Shown in pieces: positions 23,419 to 31,125 of a DNA stretch of 32,990 nt. Origin of the DNA: Lacrimispora amygdalina (GTDB lineage: Bacteria; Bacillota; Clostridia; Lachnospirales; Lachnospiraceae); the NCBI RefSeq assembly GCF_900205965.1, contig NZ_OAOF01000031.1, positions 1 to 32,990 of the forward strand, in the 5' to 3' direction. Made by a program: the position numbers and the translations under genes. Position 1 is the first letter of the stretch; the number at the start of each line of letters is the position of its first letter. Under the pieces are notes generated by a model, which did not search any database, was not told the DNA's origin, and saw nothing but the letters and a program-made list of their open reading frames with translations.

Positions 23419-24030
23419 ATGTTAAGGAAAAGAATTAAATTATTATTAGGTGCTTTATTAATGGGTGTCATGTTAACCGGATGTAGTAGTTTCAATATGG
23501 CCGCAGCTGATTTAGAAGCTAAGCTAAAGGGATTAGATGTGATAATCCGGACGTTTGACGAAGAGAGCCAAGTAATTGACAAAGTCAAAGGCAAATCGGT
23601 TATGATTGAACGTGACACAACATTCGATACAGTAACATCAGAAGGTTCCAATAAAGATTCATCCGTAATTAAAATATCAATTGGAAAAAATGTAATGCAT
23701 CATGTTGGTTCAAGTTTGATAATGGCAGAAGATGGCTTACAGGATATTTTTGAAGAATATGCAAAGACTGTAGATGTTACAAATACTGATAGAAGTGTAC
23801 CTTTTATTAACAGTATGGTAGATACTTTTAAAAATGTGACTACCGGAAAAGCAAAGACCATCTTAATCAGGAGCCAGAACGGTACACCTTTAGCTACATA
23901 TTTAGGAAACGAAGTCTCAATATTTTCTCCGGATATACCGAAAACCACAGTCTTATTAGTGGACGGCCAAGTGTTGCTAATTTATAGGTGTGATTATACC
24001 ATTTACGATACTGCACTTCTATTGGAATAA
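23419..24030 (+). CDS. Lipoprotein, DUF5052-like, 203 aa
   Basis: ATG with ATCAGGAGGAAGATCTC upstream. Residues 1-21 form a signal peptide (basic MLRKR, hydrophobic LLLGALLMGVM) ending in LTGC, so C22 should be lipidated and the protein attached to the outer face of the membrane. The mature part (FDEESQVIDKVKGKSVMIERDTTFD) resembles DUF5052-type Gram-positive lipoproteins, a tentative match. In a phage such a lipoprotein could exclude superinfecting phages. It has its own motif and terminator, so it is an independent transcript. Confidence 0.75.
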   Translation: MLRKRIKLLLGALLMGVMLTGCSSFNMAAADLEAKLKGLDVIIRTFDEESQVIDKVKGKSVMIERDTTFDTVTSEGSNKDSSVIKISIGKNVMHHVGSSLIMAEDGLQDIFEEYAKTVDVTNTDRSVPFINSMVDTFKNVTTGKAKTILIRSQNGTPLATYLGNEVSIFSPDIPKTTVLLVDGQVLLIYRCDYTIYDTALLLE

Positions 24031-24080
24031 TAAGAACGTAGTCAAAAAGGAAAGTATTGTAAGCCAGACTTTACTGGTTC

Positions 24081-24107
24081 AAAATCCGGCTCATGTCGGA
24101 TTTTTTT
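24081..24107 (+). terminator. Terminator after the lipoprotein gene
   Basis: AAATCCGGC/GTCGGATTT with a G-U pair, TCAT loop, then a run of T. Confidence 0.8.
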
Positions 24108-24157
24108 AGTTTGAGTTTGGGACAATTAAGTTTATATAGCCCAGGGAGGAAAAGAAT

Positions 24158-24430
24158 ATGTACGTAGAAAATATTGTGATAGGAAAGCCGATTGTAGAGC
24201 CAGAAATTATTTTCGGAAGAGATTATGAAGATTGGGAGAAAGTTGAGAAAGAAAAAACAATTTATACTGAGGAACGATTTCTTCCAAAAATATTAGTAGC
24301 AGTAGGAATTGCTCCCTCAATAAGTGAGATAAGAAGAAACCGGAAAGACCTAGTTAAAACGCTTGAAATACTAAATTACTTAGAGATTAAGTATGGAAAA
24401 AGAAAGTTATTTATATTGATAGGTAATTAA
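24158..24430 (+). CDS. Hypothetical protein, 90 aa
   Basis: ATG preceded by CCAGGGAGGAAAAGAAT. Small and basic/acidic mixed, with a C-terminal helix-turn-like part (PSISEIRRNRKDLVKTLEIL). A DNA-binding role is conceivable but unsupported by any known motif. Confidence 0.63.
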   Translation: MYVENIVIGKPIVEPEIIFGRDYEDWEKVEKEKTIYTEERFLPKILVAVGIAPSISEIRRNRKDLVKTLEILNYLEIKYGKRKLFILIGN

Positions 24431-24450
24431 AATAGTTATAAGATTTTAAT

Positions 24451-24460
24451 ATTACTATAA
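24451..24460 (+). promoter_or_regulatory. Weak promoter-like ATTACTATAA element
   Basis: In the short gap before the gene at 24489; either a degenerate recurrent motif or a TATAAT-like -10 (ACTATAATAG). Confidence 0.3.
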
Positions 24461-24488
24461 TAGATAAAATAAAAGAAATGGAGAAAAT

Positions 24489-24920
24489 ATGATTTTTGAG
24501 GACTTGTTTGATGAATTAAAAAGCAAGTATTATGATTTAAAAGAATCTGATGAATTAAGCGATGATAATTATGAGAAGTTACGGAAAGCTTATGATGAAT
24601 TAAATGTAAAGACTCCAGAAATTCCTTATATTTTAGCTGAAGAAACTTTTGCTTATGTTTGCCCTGATTCAGAGTGGGAATTACCAGAGGTATTCATTAT
24701 AAAAAAGGATGATAAATGTACCTATTATATGGATTCAATTGCTGAAGGGATAAAAGAATATTATAGCTATTCTAGTTTTCATGACGAAATAACCGGATTA
24801 AGCATGATTGATTTAATAGCCATCATAATCTCGGAACTAAATATTCCAATTGTAAAGATTTATGATGCGGCAGATACTGAATTACTAAATGTTAGGTGGC
24901 TACGTAGTATCTCAGAATAA
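24489..24920 (+). CDS. Hypothetical acidic protein, 143 aa
   Basis: ATG with AATGGAGAAAAT upstream. Strongly acidic, helical N-terminus (FEDLFDELKSKYYDLKESDELSDD), then a beta/alpha domain. Not recognised. The acidity could suit a DNA-mimic inhibitor, but this is a guess. A terminator follows. Confidence 0.66.
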   Translation: MIFEDLFDELKSKYYDLKESDELSDDNYEKLRKAYDELNVKTPEIPYILAEETFAYVCPDSEWELPEVFIIKKDDKCTYYMDSIAEGIKEYYSYSSFHDEITGLSMIDLIAIIISELNIPIVKIYDAADTELLNVRWLRSISE

Positions 24921-24938
24921 CTGATTTTACATATTAAG

Positions 24939-24965
24939 AAAGAAGACTTGGGCTTCTTTTTTATT
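24939..24965 (+). terminator. Terminator after the acidic-protein gene
   Basis: AAAGAAG/CTTCTTT stem, 7-base loop, then TTTATTTT. A similar AAAAGAAG/CTTCTTTT hairpin at 24974-24996 lies at the stop of the minus-strand relic. Confidence 0.6.
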
Positions 24966-24983
24966 TTAGTAAGAAAAGAAGAA

Positions 24984-25273
24984 CTAAACTTCTTTTTCGT
25001 CTTCCGTGATTTCTTCAAGATTGAGAATCCCTAGAGACTCTTCTTCGTCTACACTGTCGATCTTAGATAATTTTCTTTGAATCATGTCGCTTTTAGATTT
25101 TAATGAATCTGTTGCTTTAATTCAGCAATAGATAACTTTAAAGCAACCGGATCAGCAGCATCAGACACAGAGACAATATGATTGTATATATCAGCAGGAA
25201 ATTTCGGATCAATAAGCAGATAAATATATTCACCTTTGTTTTTACTGGATATCTCCGAGTTGAATTTCTCCAA
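24984..25273 (-). pseudogene. Frameshifted minus-strand gene relic
   Basis: Read on the minus strand, one open frame runs from about 25273 (possible TTG) with protein-like codon use (GEYIYLLIDPKFPADIYN, then VSDAADPVALKLSIAELKQ) and stops at TAA after QIH. The adjacent frame continues without a gap as TDSLKSKSDMIQRKLSKIDS and an acidic tail ending at TAG 24984. A single-base shift around 25120 reconnects them. The start region is also weak, so the 5' end is probably lost. Not part of the + strand set; likely a decayed insertion. Confidence 0.6.
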
Positions 25274-25333
25274 AGATCCCTCTTATAAAAAACGTAATTG
25301 AATGATTGCTGTTTATTTTAGTTTCTTTTTTTG

Positions 25334-25342
25334 CATTCTATA
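25334..25342 (+). promoter_or_regulatory. Degenerate promoter-like CATTCTATA motif
   Basis: In a T-rich stretch before the ribosome binding site of the gene at 25372. Confidence 0.35.
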
Positions 25343-25371
25343 TTTATAGAAAGTAAAGGAGAGATTTATTA

Positions 25372-25968
25372 ATGGGTATGTATGATACGATTTGTGGAGA
25401 CCAGGTGAAATGTTTTTACTCGTATTTTGAGTACCAAAATGAGCCATACCGAAGTGGAGGTCTATTGAGATATTTTAATATTAATGATGAAGTCCCGTAT
25501 AGAACAGAAGATTATAACTATACAAAAAATTTTAATATCATTAATATCCATGATATTTTTGATGAGTCCATGGATGAAAGTGTTCTAATTGGTGTTAGAT
25601 GTGGACGAGTAAGGTTTATAAAGCTACTGGATCAAGCATCAGATATGGATTGGATTAATATACAAAGGTGTATTAATTATGATGGAGAATTATTACGGAT
25701 TGAAACCAACGCAGAAGCTTTAAAATATGTGGCTGCTCTAAAAAAATATATGAGGCAAAAATCTGATTATTTAGAAAACTACATGCCATGTAGAAAAAGG
25801 ATTAACGTCTTATCCCATGGTTTAGGAAATTTATTGGATGAAGAACGAATCAAACGTTTTGCTGAAATAGAAAAACTAGATGTAGAGCGACAAAAGGAAT
25901 GGGAGGCTTTTTTGATATTTGAAAAACAAATAGCGGAGCCGTTGAAAAACTATTTTAAAACTAAATAG
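25372..25968 (+). CDS. Hypothetical protein, MGMYDT family, 198 aa
   Basis: ATG with AAAGGAGAGATTTATTA upstream. The start MGMYDTICGDQVKCF resembles a group of phage and bacterial proteins that begin MGM(Y/F)DT and continue with a QVKC/W segment and a GD-VP type turn (here INDEVPY). No function is known to me. The C-terminal half is helical and charged. Paired with the cysteine-rich gene 13 bases downstream. Confidence 0.66.
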   Translation: MGMYDTICGDQVKCFYSYFEYQNEPYRSGGLLRYFNINDEVPYRTEDYNYTKNFNIINIHDIFDESMDESVLIGVRCGRVRFIKLLDQASDMDWINIQRCINYDGELLRIETNAEALKYVAALKKYMRQKSDYLENYMPCRKRINVLSHGLGNLLDEERIKRFAEIEKLDVERQKEWEAFLIFEKQIAEPLKNYFKTK

Positions 25969-25981
25969 AATGGAGGAAAAG

Positions 25982-26545
25982 ATGGAAGTAATAATTAAGT
26001 TGCTAAGAAAGTTAGTAAATCGATATGATTTAAAACATCATACGGAATGGTATGAACCAAAATATATTTGTAAAAGTTTTGATACACGTAATCGGTACAA
26101 GAATGATAAAAATAAAATTCCTTTTGATAAACCTCAGTGTCCAATATTTGAAGATAACCGTTGCTGTGGCTGTTGTAAGTTGGCTCCTACTTGTGATCAT
26201 TGTGTAGATTGTGGTTGTTATGGCTTTACATATGCAACAATTGGAGGTGGAACAGAAGTTATCATGAAACACAAAGCCTCCCAATATTACAAATGTCAAA
26301 AGTTAAAATCGGATGGAACATATGATTATGATGCTTATTGGTATATGAAATTTGTAGAAGATTTAAGGGTTGGGAGTTATGTTATCGCAGATGTAGATGA
26401 AAAGAAGAATATTCTTAAAGTAACTAAAATTTACCCGGATCATTTAACCGGAACGGACTTAGAGGATAACATTTATGATATTAAATTGGTTGACTGTGAA
26501 AAAAGTGTGTACCATTCAAGACGCACTGCTGAAATATTTATGTGA
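25982..26545 (+). CDS. Cysteine-rich hypothetical protein, 187 aa
   Basis: Start at ATG 25982, with GGAGG five bases upstream; an earlier in-frame ATG at 25970 overlaps this site. A dense cluster (CCGCCKLAPTCDHCVDCGC) at about residues 63-81 holds eight or more cysteines and should bind zinc or iron-sulfur. The rest is soluble. The cluster is reminiscent of ferredoxin-like or zinc-knuckle proteins; family not identified. A terminator follows. Confidence 0.68.
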   Translation: MEVIIKLLRKLVNRYDLKHHTEWYEPKYICKSFDTRNRYKNDKNKIPFDKPQCPIFEDNRCCGCCKLAPTCDHCVDCGCYGFTYATIGGGTEVIMKHKASQYYKCQKLKSDGTYDYDAYWYMKFVEDLRVGSYVIADVDEKKNILKVTKIYPDHLTGTDLEDNIYDIKLVDCEKSVYHSRRTAEIFM

Positions 26546-26555
26546 AAATTGGACC

Positions 26556-26581
26556 AATGACCCTTTTAGGGTCATTTTTTT
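26556..26581 (+). terminator. Terminator before the ABC operon
   Basis: AATGACCC/GGGTCATT stem, 5-base loop, T-run. Confidence 0.83.
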
Positions 26582-26611
26582 AAATAATTACTTATGTTTG
26601 AAGTTTTCACT

Positions 26612-26626
26612 ACATAATAGCTATGT
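26612..26626 (+). promoter_or_regulatory. Inverted repeat upstream of the ABC operon
   Basis: ACATA/TATGT separated by 5 bases, between the terminator and the first ABC gene. Possible operator; weak evidence. Confidence 0.3.
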
Positions 26627-26670
26627 AAATTAAGATATAAGGAGAAAACAAAATTGAAGAAAGGAAAAGT

Positions 26671-27438
26671 ATGCAGAGAAGAATTAAGACATTATTGAAG
26701 ATAGGTGTATTGATTGCGATATTCCTACTACTATGGAGGCAGTTATCAAAGACAGTTAATCCATTGTTTATTCCCAGGCCCAGGGATGTTTATGAAGGAG
26801 TTGTGGCATTGATACAAAACAAACAATTGCTAATGGGTGTCTATTACTCATTCTATCGTGTTGCTGTGGCTGCAATCTTATCAGGTTTAATTTCTGTTAT
26901 ATTGGGACTATTGATTTATTCTTTTAAATTAATAAGAACAACTATGTATCCAATCATAAATTCAATGAGGTATATTCCTGTAACAGCATTTTATCCATTG
27001 TTAATAATGTGGTGCGGAATTGGTGAGAGAATGAAAATAATATTTTTATTTATTGTTATTTTCGTTTATATGATGCCAAGTATGTATAATATTTTCTCGG
27101 AAATTAATGAGGATCTGATAGATACGGGTCATACGATTGGTATGAACAAATTCCAGATCATTTATATGGTGTTGTTGCCATCTTCATTGCCGGCGATAGC
27201 ACAAACATTCATTATGTTGTTTGCTGTTGGATTCACCTATATACCGTTTGTTGAGAGTATTAATGCAAAATATGGGTTAGGGTATATCATTCAACAATCA
27301 TCTTCACGTGGAAGAACAGATTTGGTTTTTGTTGGAATTGCATCAATTATGGTTATTAGCTTCTTGTTTGATAATGGTGCAAGATACATTGCCGGAAAAA
27401 TATTCCCATGGAGGGTAAATGATGATCAAACTAAGTAA
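26671..27438 (+). CDS. ABC transporter permease (TauC/SsuC/NrtB type)
   Basis: Membrane channel subunit for an importer of the nitrate/sulfonate/taurine class. Hydrophobic helices at about residues 7-22, 60-85, 104-116, 121-141, 173-195 and 216-236 give a six-helix BPD_transp_1 fold. The EAA loop that docks with the ATPase reads around 144-174 with the core DTGHTIGMNKFQII and LLPSSLP, matching EAAxxxG...LP. ATG at 26671 follows GAAAGGAAAAG; the TTG frame upstream is out of phase. Overlaps the ATPase gene by 17 bases. First gene of a five-gene unit. Confidence 0.88.
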   Translation: MQRRIKTLLKIGVLIAIFLLLWRQLSKTVNPLFIPRPRDVYEGVVALIQNKQLLMGVYYSFYRVAVAAILSGLISVILGLLIYSFKLIRTTMYPIINSMRYIPVTAFYPLLIMWCGIGERMKIIFLFIVIFVYMMPSMYNIFSEINEDLIDTGHTIGMNKFQIIYMVLLPSSLPAIAQTFIMLFAVGFTYIPFVESINAKYGLGYIIQQSSSRGRTDLVFVGIASIMVISFLFDNGARYIAGKIFPWRVNDDQTK

Positions 27439-28036
27439 TATTTCAATAGGATATAAAAAAGAAAGCCCAATATCAACCGGAATGAATTATACATTTGAAG
27501 ATAATAAAATATATGGAATTCTAGGTGCATCCGGATGTGGAAAAACGACATTACTCCGGACCATTGCTGGATTGACTCAGCCTTTGGAAGGTGTAGTTAC
27601 AATAGCAGACGATAAAAAACCATATATGATGCATCAAAAATATACTTGTTTCGATTGGCTCAATTGTTTAAATAACATCATGATAGCTGAGAAAGTATTA
27701 AAAACAGGAAAATTAAATGTAGAGGATGCAAGAAATATATTAGCCCGTGTTGGATTAGAGGAACATGAAAAAAAATATCCGCATCAGTTATCTGGAGGGC
27801 AAAAACAAAGACTTGCATTAGCACGAACATTATTTGTAAAACCATCGATTATATTGATGGACGAACCGCTTTCGGCATTAGATGAACTAACTCGAATACA
27901 AATGCAGGACTTGATTTTAAAAACTCACAGAGAAACTAAAAATACAATTATTATGGTAACTCACAGTCGTGAGGAAGCAGATAAGATGTGTGATGTAATT
28001 ATTGAATTAGAACAATTTAAAAGAGAGGATAAATAA
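27422..28036 (+). CDS. ABC transporter ATP-binding protein (TauB/SsuB type)
   Basis: Complete nucleotide-binding motifs, residues numbered from the alternative ATG at 27419: Walker A GASGCGKTT (36-44), Q-loop Q73, signature LSGGQ (124-128), Walker B IILMDE (144-149), D-loop SALD, H-loop H182. At about 205 aa it ends shortly after the H-loop and lacks the 40-60 residue C-terminal extension of usual SsuB/TauB proteins. Two adjacent ATGs; 27422 has better spacing from GGAGG. Drives transport through the permease. Two bases separate it from the coiled-coil gene. Confidence 0.9.
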   Translation: MIKLSNISIGYKKESPISTGMNYTFEDNKIYGILGASGCGKTTLLRTIAGLTQPLEGVVTIADDKKPYMMHQKYTCFDWLNCLNNIMIAEKVLKTGKLNVEDARNILARVGLEEHEKKYPHQLSGGQKQRLALARTLFVKPSIILMDEPLSALDELTRIQMQDLILKTHRETKNTIIMVTHSREEADKMCDVIIELEQFKREDK

Positions 28037-28038
28037 AA

Positions 28039-28599
28039 ATGAAAAGATTTTTAGACAATTTTATAACAAGGGTGGATAGTCAAGAGGAGGAATACCGAGA
28101 AAGTCAGTCGCTGGAAACGTTAGTTGAGGGTGTTGGAAATGTAGATGTGACTGAAGATGCAGTTGTTCCAGAGATTCTTGGAGATGAATTGATTAACAGT
28201 ACTTATTCTGATAATGAGATGTCCGATTTGACAAGATCTATTTTCACAGTTGAAAAGTTCTTAAATACGCTTCCTAAAGAATTGCCAAATGATATTAAAA
28301 AAACTACGGTGATTGGAATTCTGCAGGCATCTAACATTACGGTAAATGAAGTGTGTACAGATGCTTCAAATAGAATTAATATACTGGAAAGTGTAAAAGC
28401 AAAAATCACAGATGAGAATGGTCAGCAGATAAATGAATGTTCAGAAAAAATCGAACAATTAAAAGCAGAAATTGATGCTTTGAATAACGAGATATACACG
28501 GCGAATAATGAAACAGCTCATGCGAGTGATCTTATCATGAAAGAGATTGATAGAATTAGTACCTTAGAAAAATTTATTTATATTGAAGGAGGTAAATAG
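28039..28599 (+). CDS. Coiled-coil protein of the ABC operon, 186 aa
   Basis: ATG two bases after the ATPase stop. Acidic N-terminal region (residues 1-70), then a segment around FLNTLPKELPNDIKKTTVIGILQAS (about 73-98) that looks like a conserved helical domain, then a coiled coil from about 125 to 186 (KIEQLKAEIDALNNEI). It is soluble with no signal. I recall similar SLPKELP-type proteins beside membrane-stress genes in Bacillota but cannot verify this. Probably an adaptor between the transporter and the PspA-like protein. Confidence 0.72.
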   Translation: MKRFLDNFITRVDSQEEEYRESQSLETLVEGVGNVDVTEDAVVPEILGDELINSTYSDNEMSDLTRSIFTVEKFLNTLPKELPNDIKKTTVIGILQASNITVNEVCTDASNRINILESVKAKITDENGQQINECSEKIEQLKAEIDALNNEIYTANNETAHASDLIMKEIDRISTLEKFIYIEGGK

Positions 28600-28601
28600 T
28601 T

Positions 28602-29354
28602 ATGACATTTGGAGTATTTATTGGTTGTGTAGCATTAGGATTATCTACTTTAGCTTTGATTATATTCCCAGATTTCAGAAAAAAATTAAAGATCTTAAGT
28701 GGTGGATTTTTAAATGTATTCATCGAAGATCGTGCAAAGACGCCGGAAGGTGCCAATGCTATCTTTCAGCAAGCAATTGATGTTGCGCAGGATAAATATA
28801 ATAAAGCCAACACTTTGCTTAGGCAGCGTTCAGGTGAGCTAGAAATGGAAAAAGAAAATCTAATTACTACTAATAAAAAACTTGCCGATTTAGAAAAGTC
28901 CTGTGAAAGGCTTGTACAAATCGGAAAAGATCAAGATGCTGAGATATTAGCTATTCAGCGAGAAGAATTATTGGTTGATATAGAGAGGCAGAAAAAATTA
29001 GTAGAAAGCTTGGGTCCAGTTGTTGAGGAGTGTAAAACGATTGCTGCGCATCAGGAAAATACGCTTCACCAACTTAAAATAAAGAGGAAACAGATAATTG
29101 CTGATCTACAGATGAATAAGCAAATGAGCGAAATGTATGATGATCTAGATGAGTTAAAGAAAACAAGTACTGTAAACAAATTACTTGAAAGTGTGGAAGA
29201 AGGTCATCTGAGTTCAAAGCAAGAAGCTATTGGTGCCAAAATTGTTCATCAAAATAAATTAGAGACTAAGGCGAATAATGCTCAATTAGAGCTTAAAAAT
29301 ATTAAAAACAATGATTATATTGAAAGCCTTAAGAAGAAATACGAAAAAGTATGA
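28602..29354 (+). CDS. Membrane-anchored PspA/IM30-like protein, 250 aa
   Basis: Residues 2-22 form one N-terminal membrane helix (TFGVFIGCVALGLSTLALII). Residues about 45-200 have the PspA/Vipp1 pattern: TPEGANAIFQQAIDVAQDKY, then long coiled-coil helices with conserved spacing of leucines and charged residues (SGELEMEKENL...LEKSCERL...AIQREELLVDIERQKKL). PspA proteins form rods or rings on stressed membranes; here a fixed anchor replaces the amphipathic helix 0. RBS AAGGAGG lies before ATG 28602. Between the coiled-coil gene and the solute-binding gene. Assignment by pattern. Confidence 0.7.
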   Translation: MTFGVFIGCVALGLSTLALIIFPDFRKKLKILSGGFLNVFIEDRAKTPEGANAIFQQAIDVAQDKYNKANTLLRQRSGELEMEKENLITTNKKLADLEKSCERLVQIGKDQDAEILAIQREELLVDIERQKKLVESLGPVVEECKTIAAHQENTLHQLKIKRKQIIADLQMNKQMSEMYDDLDELKKTSTVNKLLESVEEGHLSSKQEAIGAKIVHQNKLETKANNAQLELKNIKNNDYIESLKKKYEKV

Positions 29355-29384
29355 AATAAATAATTACTGATAGTTTTTAAATTA

Positions 29385-29393
29385 CATATTAAG
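29385..29393 (+). promoter_or_regulatory. Weak promoter-like CATATTAAG motif before the solute-binding gene
   Basis: In the 71-base gap between the PspA-like gene and the solute-binding gene; the 14-mer TTACATATTAAGAA also occurs at 24927. It may give the last gene an extra transcript. Confidence 0.33.
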
Positions 29394-29425
29394 AACAAAT
29401 AAGAAAAAAAGAGGAGAATAATTAA

Positions 29426-31015
29426 ATGAAAAGCTTTCGTTTAACAAAGTTATCAAGAATATTAATATTTATGTTCATTGTAGGAGCTGTAATTGGAGGG
29501 AGTTATTTTGCGGTACAGAAAGGAGTACTTAAATTGAAAGACACACCGTCAAAGAAGACGGAGATGTCTGCTGGAAAAGAAAGCGTTCCAAACAGTAAGC
29601 CAGAAACCGGTAAAGAAAAAGATTTAAATAATCCAAATGTATCAGATAGTACTATTAATTTATCTCTTGATGAATGGATTGGCTGGAAGTCGATTATTGA
29701 TGCTAATGGCGGACTGAATACAAAGCCTGATTCAATCTATGGGCAGATGGGTCTTAATGTAAATATCCATGTTATCAATGATGCAACTCAGAGCTCCAAT
29801 GCGCTTATTAAAGGAGATTTAAATGCAGCTGGATATACAATTAATAGGGCGGCATTCTTATCAAAAAAGTTTACTGATTCTAAGGTTGACGTGATTATGC
29901 CATTTATTACAAACTATTCAAATGGTGGAGATGGAATTATTGCTAACAGTAACATTACTAATGTAGAATCGCTTCTGAATGCCAAAATAGGTGTTCCACA
30001 GTTTTCTGAAGCACACTCCTTAGTTGTTTGGTTTGTCAATCAGTCGGATTTAACTGAAGAGCAGAAGAATAGTATCATTAGCAACTTGATTTATTTTGAA
30101 ACACCCGATGAGACAGCAAAGGCTTTCTTCTCCGGACAGATCGATGTTGCTGCTACATGGCAGCCATACTTAAGTCAGGCAAAGGATACTTCTAATTGCC
30201 ATGTATTGTTTAGCACGGAAAATTCAACTAAGCTAATCATGGATGGTATTGTATTCAGAAATGATTTTGCAAAAGCAAATCCAGACGTAGTATCCAAGTT
30301 TATTGATGGTGCTTTACAGGCCTCAGACAAATATGATACAGAATTTGATGCGATCAGAGAAGTTATGCCGATGTTTGCTGGTGAAACGGATGATTCTATT
30401 AAGGGCATGACAGTAGATGCAGCTCTTACAGACTGGAACAACAACATGAAAACTTTAAAAGAAGAAGCGCCTAATGTATTTAAGGATATGTGCGGTGTGT
30501 GGGAATCTATCGGAGAGACAGTTAACAAGGACATGAATCTATTTGATGTTTCTTACATGGAAGCATTAGCTGATAAATATCAGGTATTAACTCCGCCGGC
30601 AACGCAGACCAATGCTCCTAAGATAACAGAAGAGAATAGGCAGGCTATCATTGATACTGAAGCGCTTTTGTCTAAATCTGTGACAGTAAACTTTGTACCG
30701 AACACTTGTAATTTTATGGATAATGCAGAAGCGGCTGCATCTTTGGATGAGTTTGTATCTATTGCAAAAACACTTGATGGAACCGTTATTCAGTTGGAAG
30801 GAAACGTAGCGTCTGATCATACGACAGAGGCAGAACGAATTCTTTCAGAGCAGCGTGCTGAAACAGTAAAAAAATATCTTATTGTAAATGGAATTGACGC
30901 AAACAGAATATTAACTATTGGAAATGGTGGAGATAAGCCAATTGATACCAATGATACAAGTGAAGGCTGCTTGCGTAACCGTCGTACAGACATATATTTT
31001 AAAGTAGTGGAATAA
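29426..31015 (+). CDS. Membrane-anchored solute-binding protein fused to OmpA domain, 529 aa
   Basis: Residues 11-29 are a membrane helix without lipobox cysteine, so an N-terminal anchor. Residues about 30-75 are a Lys/Pro/Ser-rich linker. Residues about 76-375 have the NMT1/SsuA-like periplasmic-binding fold, with INLSLDEWIGW at the start, FFSGQIDVAATWQPYL in the middle and DGIVFRNDFAKANPDVV near the end. Residues about 420-529 form an OmpA-like peptidoglycan-binding domain, seen as SEQRAETVKKYL and LRNRRTDI. It should bridge membrane and cell wall while capturing a ligand. The OmpA aspartate is ambiguous. Last gene of the ABC operon. Confidence 0.85.
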   Translation: MKSFRLTKLSRILIFMFIVGAVIGGSYFAVQKGVLKLKDTPSKKTEMSAGKESVPNSKPETGKEKDLNNPNVSDSTINLSLDEWIGWKSIIDANGGLNTKPDSIYGQMGLNVNIHVINDATQSSNALIKGDLNAAGYTINRAAFLSKKFTDSKVDVIMPFITNYSNGGDGIIANSNITNVESLLNAKIGVPQFSEAHSLVVWFVNQSDLTEEQKNSIISNLIYFETPDETAKAFFSGQIDVAATWQPYLSQAKDTSNCHVLFSTENSTKLIMDGIVFRNDFAKANPDVVSKFIDGALQASDKYDTEFDAIREVMPMFAGETDDSIKGMTVDAALTDWNNNMKTLKEEAPNVFKDMCGVWESIGETVNKDMNLFDVSYMEALADKYQVLTPPATQTNAPKITEENRQAIIDTEALLSKSVTVNFVPNTCNFMDNAEAAASLDEFVSIAKTLDGTVIQLEGNVASDHTTEAERILSEQRAETVKKYLIVNGIDANRILTIGNGGDKPIDTNDTSEGCLRNRRTDIYFKVVE

Positions 31016-31042
31016 AAAAGTTGCCTTAGGGCAACTTTTTTT
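31014..31042 (+). terminator. Strong terminator at the end of the ABC operon
   Basis: 12-bp stem AAAAAAGTTGCC/GGCAACTTTTTT with a TTAG loop and T-run. Confidence 0.88.
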
Positions 31043-31057
31043 GCTTTTGTTTTCTGA

Positions 31058-31066
31058 CATACTAAT
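31058..31066 (+). promoter_or_regulatory. Promoter-like CATACTAAT motif
   Basis: Directly after the ABC operon terminator, before the gene at 31126. Confidence 0.48.
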
Positions 31067-31125
31067 TGTGATTATTAAAATGTTACTTAGAGTGAGAAAA
31101 AAGTAAAGTAGGAGGTCTGATAGAA

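Noticed and set aside
26654..26700. TTG start for the ABC permease at 26654
   Set aside because: Out of phase with the permease frame and hits a stop within about 15 codons.
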